Shown here piece after piece: positions 31,667-34,567 of a DNA stretch of 34,567 bases. The notes beneath the pieces were generated by a model that was not told where the DNA came from, made no database searches, and worked only from the letters and a program-made list of their open reading frames with translations. The stretch spans positions 1 to 34,567 of IMG/VR virus record IMGVR_UViG_3300009790_000035; one strand, given 5' to 3'. Origin of the DNA: a virus. The first letter of the stretch is position 1. Each line of letters opens with the position of its first letter. Made by a program: the position numbers and the translations under genes.

Positions 31667-32292
31667 CTAAAGTCGTAAGGGTAGAAGTTAAAATTAATTG
31701 CGATGCGTGGTCCCGGAGTTGTGTGACTTACGCCCGCGTGCATAGTGTTAGTAGGAAATACAACTATTCGATTCGCTTTACATTCCACGTCACCAATACC
31801 TCTGAACCTTGTCGGTCCATCTGAATCAAGTACGTAGTAGATGGCAGTAAACATATGTTTTCTGGCGTATTGATAGTCGTAGTCAAAGTGATATAAATTA
31901 CATCTGTTCTCTTTCTCAGGGTGAGTTAGGTTCACCTGTATTCGAGCAATGCAGTGCATACCTAACGGCTTGATAAACATATTGATGATGTCTTTCTTAG
32001 CCGTATCGAAATGCTGGGAAGTCCATTCCCCATTACTAAACACGTCAGGTGCTCTGATAATGGGAGCAACCATGAAGAATCTTTTAACATCTTCTACTTT
32101 CTCGTTAACAATCCCTGCGTTAAATTCCCAGAAGAATTTATCTTCTAATTTTCTATTGGTATCTGTAGTAGACATCCACATCTGGAGGTCATAATGATCG
32201 AGTTCATTTAAGAAATTATCGACAATACAAATCCCTGCTTGCTGAAACTTATCCAGCTTTAGATCTCTGACCTTGGCGATATTCGATTTCAT
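31645..32292 (-). CDS. 2OG-Fe(II) oxygenase family protein (copy 4 of 4)
   Basis: This 215-aa protein has a canonical facial triad His135-x-Asp137 (LYHFDYDY) with distal His185 (TMHAGVSH). Arg196, 11 residues later (GPRIAINFNF), binds 2-oxoglutarate. The first half contains FFWEFNAGIVNEKVEDVKRF and RAPDVFSNGEW. Of the four copies here, this and the copy at 2918-3490 have the classical HxD...H...R set. It is embedded in the nucleotide metabolism group, overlapping the DUF3310 gene by 44 nt and nrdA by 22 nt. That placement leaves room for a role in nucleotide or nucleic acid chemistry, but the substrate is unknown. Confidence 0.85.
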   Translation of the reverse strand: MKSNIAKVRDLKLDKFQQAGICIVDNFLNELDHYDLQMWMSTTDTNRKLEDKFFWEFNAGIVNEKVEDVKRFFMVAPIIRAPDVFSNGEWTSQHFDTAKKDIINMFIKPLGMHCIARIQVNLTHPEKENRCNLYHFDYDYQYARKHMFTAIYYVLDSDGPTRFRGIGDVECKANRIVVFPTNTMHAGVSHTTPGPRIAINFNFYPYDFRWQKPQT

Positions 32293-32473
32293 TTTCTAGA
32301 TAGTGGATTGCTTTTTTTAAATCTTTTAAGTCGTCTTCTTTGTATCCAGATCGACATACATATTTGACTACGTTTCCTAGGTGGTAGTTAAGTCCTTGAT
32401 CTCTAATGAAATCCCATACCTCTATGTTTCCACGTTGGTAATAGTCTGGACCTTTAATTAATTGAGTATTCAT
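32249..32473 (-). CDS. DUF3310-family small protein
   Basis: This is about 74 aa from ATG 32473. The family pattern is clear: DYYQRGNIEVWDFIRDQGLNYHLGNVVKYVCRSGYK with a following EDDLKDLKKAIHYLENEIE helix. DUF3310 proteins (also called SaV-like) are common in phages, with a helical fold reminiscent of nucleotide pyrophosphohydrolases, and lack a proven function. An in-frame ATG 48 nt earlier (32521) lies inside the exonuclease gene and adds residues not usual for the family. The start overlaps the exonuclease end by 20 nt. Its place next to exonuclease and RNR agrees with a nucleotide-related task. Confidence 0.82.
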   Translation of the reverse strand: MNTQLIKGPDYYQRGNIEVWDFIRDQGLNYHLGNVVKYVCRSGYKEDDLKDLKKAIHYLENEIEYRQGQRSKAG

Positions 32474-33188
32474 TTGGGGGTGTCCAAAGTATTGGTTGTT
32501 TATTTTCAAAGTCGTAGTCATCAGCAGTTAAAATCCTTGCAAGTCTGGCGTTACATAACGCATCCTCTTCAGTCATTTCCTTTTCTTCAAAGGTTTCTAC
32601 TACTGCTTTCCATGTGTATCCTTTCTCTTCAAAGATCTTTGTAGCTTTCTTAACTCCGATCCCGGGAACACCCGAGTAACCGTCAGTATTATCTCCAGCT
32701 AGTGTCTGAATTAGATGCCACTTAGCACCCTCTTCAGGTGTAATATCTACATGCTCTTTGAAGTCATATAGTTTACCGGGAATCTGTCTCATATCTTTAT
32801 CAGGTGAGACTATCACGTTACCGGGATACTTAGTAGCGTAAACACCCATGGTGTCGTCCGCTTCAAGCGTATCCTTTTCGATCACTTTATATTCAAGTTT
32901 TAAGTTATTTATAACTCTTTTGAATCCACAGGGCTTTTTTCTCTGTCGATGACCCTTGTATTCCGGTAAAATTTTTTTCCTAAAATTATTAGGGCTTGTA
33001 AAGAACAAAATCATCTCATCAAATGAGCCAAATTCGTCTTTTATCTTATTTAAGTCTTTTTTGACGCAATTATAAGCTTCTTCAAAGTTAGAAGTTACAA
33101 CAATAAGGTTTTCGCCAAAATCAATTTCTGTTTCGGTTGCTGCACAACATTTATAGACAATGTAGTCGCAATCTATTAATAATTTCAT
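32454..33188 (-). CDS. 5'-3' exonuclease (T7 gp6-like, FEN family)
   Basis: This 244-aa protein carries the FEN metal-binding acids: Asp6 and Asp8 (LIDCDY), Glu109/Asp111/Asp112 (LEADDTMG), Asp130 and Asp132 (SPDKDMRQ), and Asp166 and Asp169 (GDNTDGYSG). The helix-hairpin-helix segment VPGIGVKKATKIF (about 174-186) binds DNA. T7 gp6 degrades host DNA, removes primers and helps concatemer processing. This protein is shorter than T7 gp6 (about 300 aa), mainly at the C-terminus, like other cyanophage versions. ATG 33188 follows the polymerase stop by 3 nt. All catalytic acids are present, so activity is expected. Confidence 0.93.
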   Translation of the reverse strand: MKLLIDCDYIVYKCCAATETEIDFGENLIVVTSNFEEAYNCVKKDLNKIKDEFGSFDEMILFFTSPNNFRKKILPEYKGHRQRKKPCGFKRVINNLKLEYKVIEKDTLEADDTMGVYATKYPGNVIVSPDKDMRQIPGKLYDFKEHVDITPEEGAKWHLIQTLAGDNTDGYSGVPGIGVKKATKIFEEKGYTWKAVVETFEEKEMTEEDALCNARLARILTADDYDFENKQPILWTPPNEYSIN

Positions 33189-33191
33189 AAA

Positions 33192-34463
33192 TTAGTGTAC
33201 TTCTGCCCAATTTTTTCCAGTTTTTGCTTCTGCTGCGATTGGGCATCTTAAGTTGTAGTATTCCCCAGCCAATTTTGCTGAATTTTCCAGTATTTCCATC
33301 AACATGTTTGCATATTTAGGAAGTGTTTCATATTGCAGCTCGTCATGTACGAACGCTAGTTGATGAGTGTGGAGATCTTGTGCACATTCAAATGAATTTG
33401 CTATAACCATCCATCTCTTCGCGACTATACCAGCACTGCATTGGAGGAGATAATTTAAAGCTTTGTGTGGACTATCAACTAGGACTCTCCGTCCATCAAT
33501 TGCTTTTAGCCATCCACCTTCCGCTTTTTTAGAAACAGCTTTTTGTAGGTCGGATAAACCATCAATAGCTGCAACAAAAGCTTCTCGAATTTCTTTTCCT
33601 TTCTTACTTGCTTGTCTTTCATTTAAGGAGTTGTCATAGGATAGACCTAATTTGATATTCCCGGCTCCATATAAGTACGCATAGGATACAGTCTTGACCT
33701 GTCTCCTTGATATACCTATCTTGTCAGCATTCACTTGGTGGATATCTCCATTAAGAAGGATATCTGCATAGCGACCTCCGTCATATGCTCCTAAGTAATG
33801 AGCAAGCATTCTTAATTCGATTCCGCTTAAATCAGCACCGACCATTACTAGCTCAGGACTAGCAGTAAAGAGTTCTCTAAACTCAGTAGAGCTGGGGACT
33901 TGGGCTAAATTCGGTTTACGATGAGCACATCTAAATGTGTTCGTACTAACCGAGCAATGGTGGTGTATCTTACCCTCAGTCGTAACGAGCTTGTTCCAAG
34001 CGTTCACGCCTTCGGATATCATTCCAAGCTTCTTCTTTATCGTCAAACATTTCGCACATAGAAGCGAGAAGGGAATATTTATCTCCGTCAATATAATCTC
34101 GTCGATAATTGGTTTCCCAGTCGTGGTGGTCTTGCTCAATTTGACATTCAAACGATTCGTCAGAATCCATGCTATGTGATCTCTTGATGTTGGGTTAAAC
34201 TCCTTTATTCGTTGTATTTCACATCCTTCTCTGTATCCTTGTGTTGCGTTATCTCGTTTAGGAGTGAACAACGATCCTGCAACGTAAGGGAATTGTCCTC
34301 GAAGTATTGCTTCAGTTTCTTCCATCTCGTTTCGGAGAGATGACTCAAGTTCGAGAGCTTTTTGTTGGTTAAATGTCCATCCATGTATTTCTTGTTCAGT
34401 TAATATCTGAGCGACTCGGTGCTCTAATCTACACGAGTCATTAAGGGGCGGAAGTGCTCGCAT
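33192..34463 (-). CDS. DNA polymerase, family A (T7 gp5-like), polymerase domain in separate frame
   Basis: Numbering is from ATG 34463 (423 aa); the frame itself is open to 34529. Motif A is DLSGIELR (Asp211). Motif B is Arg253-x3-Lys257-x3-Tyr261-x3-Tyr265-Gly. Motif C is VHDE (372-375). The C-terminal AEAKTGKNWAEVH matches the T7 ending. The residue equivalent to E. coli 762 is Tyr261, as in T7 (Tyr526), a form linked with fast virulent phages. Homology begins at about RLEHRVAQILTEQE; the exonuclease domain that should precede it is read in another frame (34424-34567). One extra base in the C4 run (34445-34448, G on the plus strand) would restore a single reading frame. No good SD precedes 34463. 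Confidence 0.92.
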   Translation of the reverse strand: MRALPPLNDSCRLEHRVAQILTEQEIHGWTFNQQKALELESSLRNEMEETEAILRGQFPYVAGSLFTPKRDNATQGYREGCEIQRIKEFNPTSRDHIAWILTNRLNVKLSKTTTTGKPIIDEIILTEINIPFSLLCAKCLTIKKKLGMISEGVNAWNKLVTTEGKIHHHCSVSTNTFRCAHRKPNLAQVPSSTEFRELFTASPELVMVGADLSGIELRMLAHYLGAYDGGRYADILLNGDIHQVNADKIGISRRQVKTVSYAYLYGAGNIKLGLSYDNSLNERQASKKGKEIREAFVAAIDGLSDLQKAVSKKAEGGWLKAIDGRRVLVDSPHKALNYLLQCSAGIVAKRWMVIANSFECAQDLHTHQLAFVHDELQYETLPKYANMLMEILENSAKLAGEYYNLRCPIAAEAKTGKNWAEVH

Positions 34464-34567
34464 AATTTTGTTGTTACTTGTACGTCTTGTACGCAATAAT
34501 CTTGCATTTCTTGGCTCCACTCTGACCAATCAGTAGTCTTGCCAAATTCACCTTTATATTCACCTAA
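34424..34567 (-). CDS. DNA polymerase 3'-5' exonuclease domain end (partial, stops at frameshift)
   Basis: The frame enters from the right edge and ends at TAG 34424 after 47 residues. It includes EMQDYCVQDVQVTTKLCEHF, the ExoIII motif (YCxxDV) of family A proofreading domains, which in T7 gp5 lies just before the polymerase domain. In frame it continues HFRPLMTRVD and stops, whereas the polymerase frame at the same place reads PPLNDSCRLEHRVAQ. A -1 shift near CCCC (34448-34445) joins them as HFRPLNDSCRLEHRVAQ. Whether this is a genuine split gene, programmed shifting or a base error cannot be told from one sequence. Confidence 0.85.
   Translation of the reverse strand, partial: LGEYKGEFGKTTDWSEWSQEMQDYCVQDVQVTTKLCEHFRPLMTRVD

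Noticed and set aside
34440-34470. Programmed -1 frameshift signal in the polymerase gene
   Set aside because: Neither A AAA TTA nor C CCC TTA fits the X XXY YYZ pattern, and no convincing downstream stem was seen. A base error or natural split is as likely, so no regulatory feature was called.

Overview
This window is most of the late and structural half of a T7-like (autographivirus-type) podovirus that infects marine picocyanobacteria, most likely Prochlorococcus. The evidence is a T7 gene order (DNA polymerase, gp6 exonuclease, portal, scaffold, capsid, tail tubes A and B, gp13-gp14-gp15-gp16 core, gp17 fibre, terminase) carrying the usual cyanophage cargo: psbA (photosystem II D1), hli, ribonucleotide reductase and several 2OG-Fe(II) oxygenases. 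Base composition is AT-rich, as in Prochlorococcus podoviruses of the P-SSP7 type. Every convincing gene is on the minus strand, so transcription runs from the right edge to the left edge.

Reading in that direction. (1) 34567-29396: nucleotide and replication genes. A family A DNA polymerase enters from outside the window and is broken by one frameshift near 34445. It is followed by gp6-like exonuclease, a DUF3310 protein, a 2OG oxygenase, class I RNR alpha and beta, and a small protein. (2) 29396-22555: head genes. A proline-rich small protein, portal and scaffold are followed by the inserted host-takeover cassette (49-aa protein, hli, psbA, 2OG oxygenase, small membrane protein, second 2OG oxygenase). 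Next comes a 300-bp regulatory leader and then the major capsid protein. (3) A strong terminator directly after the capsid gene, at the place of T7 T-phi. (4) 22509-8647: tail tubes, internal core and tail fibre. (5) 8646-5529: two accessory adhesin proteins, one with an S74 chaperone and one glycine-rich, plus a small tail-associated protein. (6) 5528-2918: a cluster of very small genes (zinc-finger peptide, ParB-like, holin-like membrane proteins, two secreted proteins, a fourth 2OG oxygenase). (7) 2841-1: packaging cassette with TerS, a basic protein, an HNH nuclease, a 346-aa protein with a degenerate HNH-like signature, and TerL, which leaves the window unfinished.

Genes are tightly packed. 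Many junctions are TAATG, ATGA or TTGA overlaps, which points to translational coupling, and several starts are GTG or TTG. The only substantial non-coding stretch (23680-23978) precedes the capsid gene. It contains what I read as a glutamine-II ('downstream-peptide') riboswitch with a clear pseudoknot, then a 17-codon ORF with a good Shine-Dalgarno and a YRG motif, then about 170 nt rich in hairpins and palindromes. I consider this the most interesting system in the window. Other points of note are an RNR beta subunit without the radical tyrosine, four 2OG oxygenases, a Cys-rich insert in the glycine-rich adhesin, terminator hairpins abutting start codons, and a near absence of CCWGG sites. 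No tRNA, rRNA, integrase, CRISPR or insertion sequence was found, and no endolysin is visible here. I could not assign any promoter with confidence.
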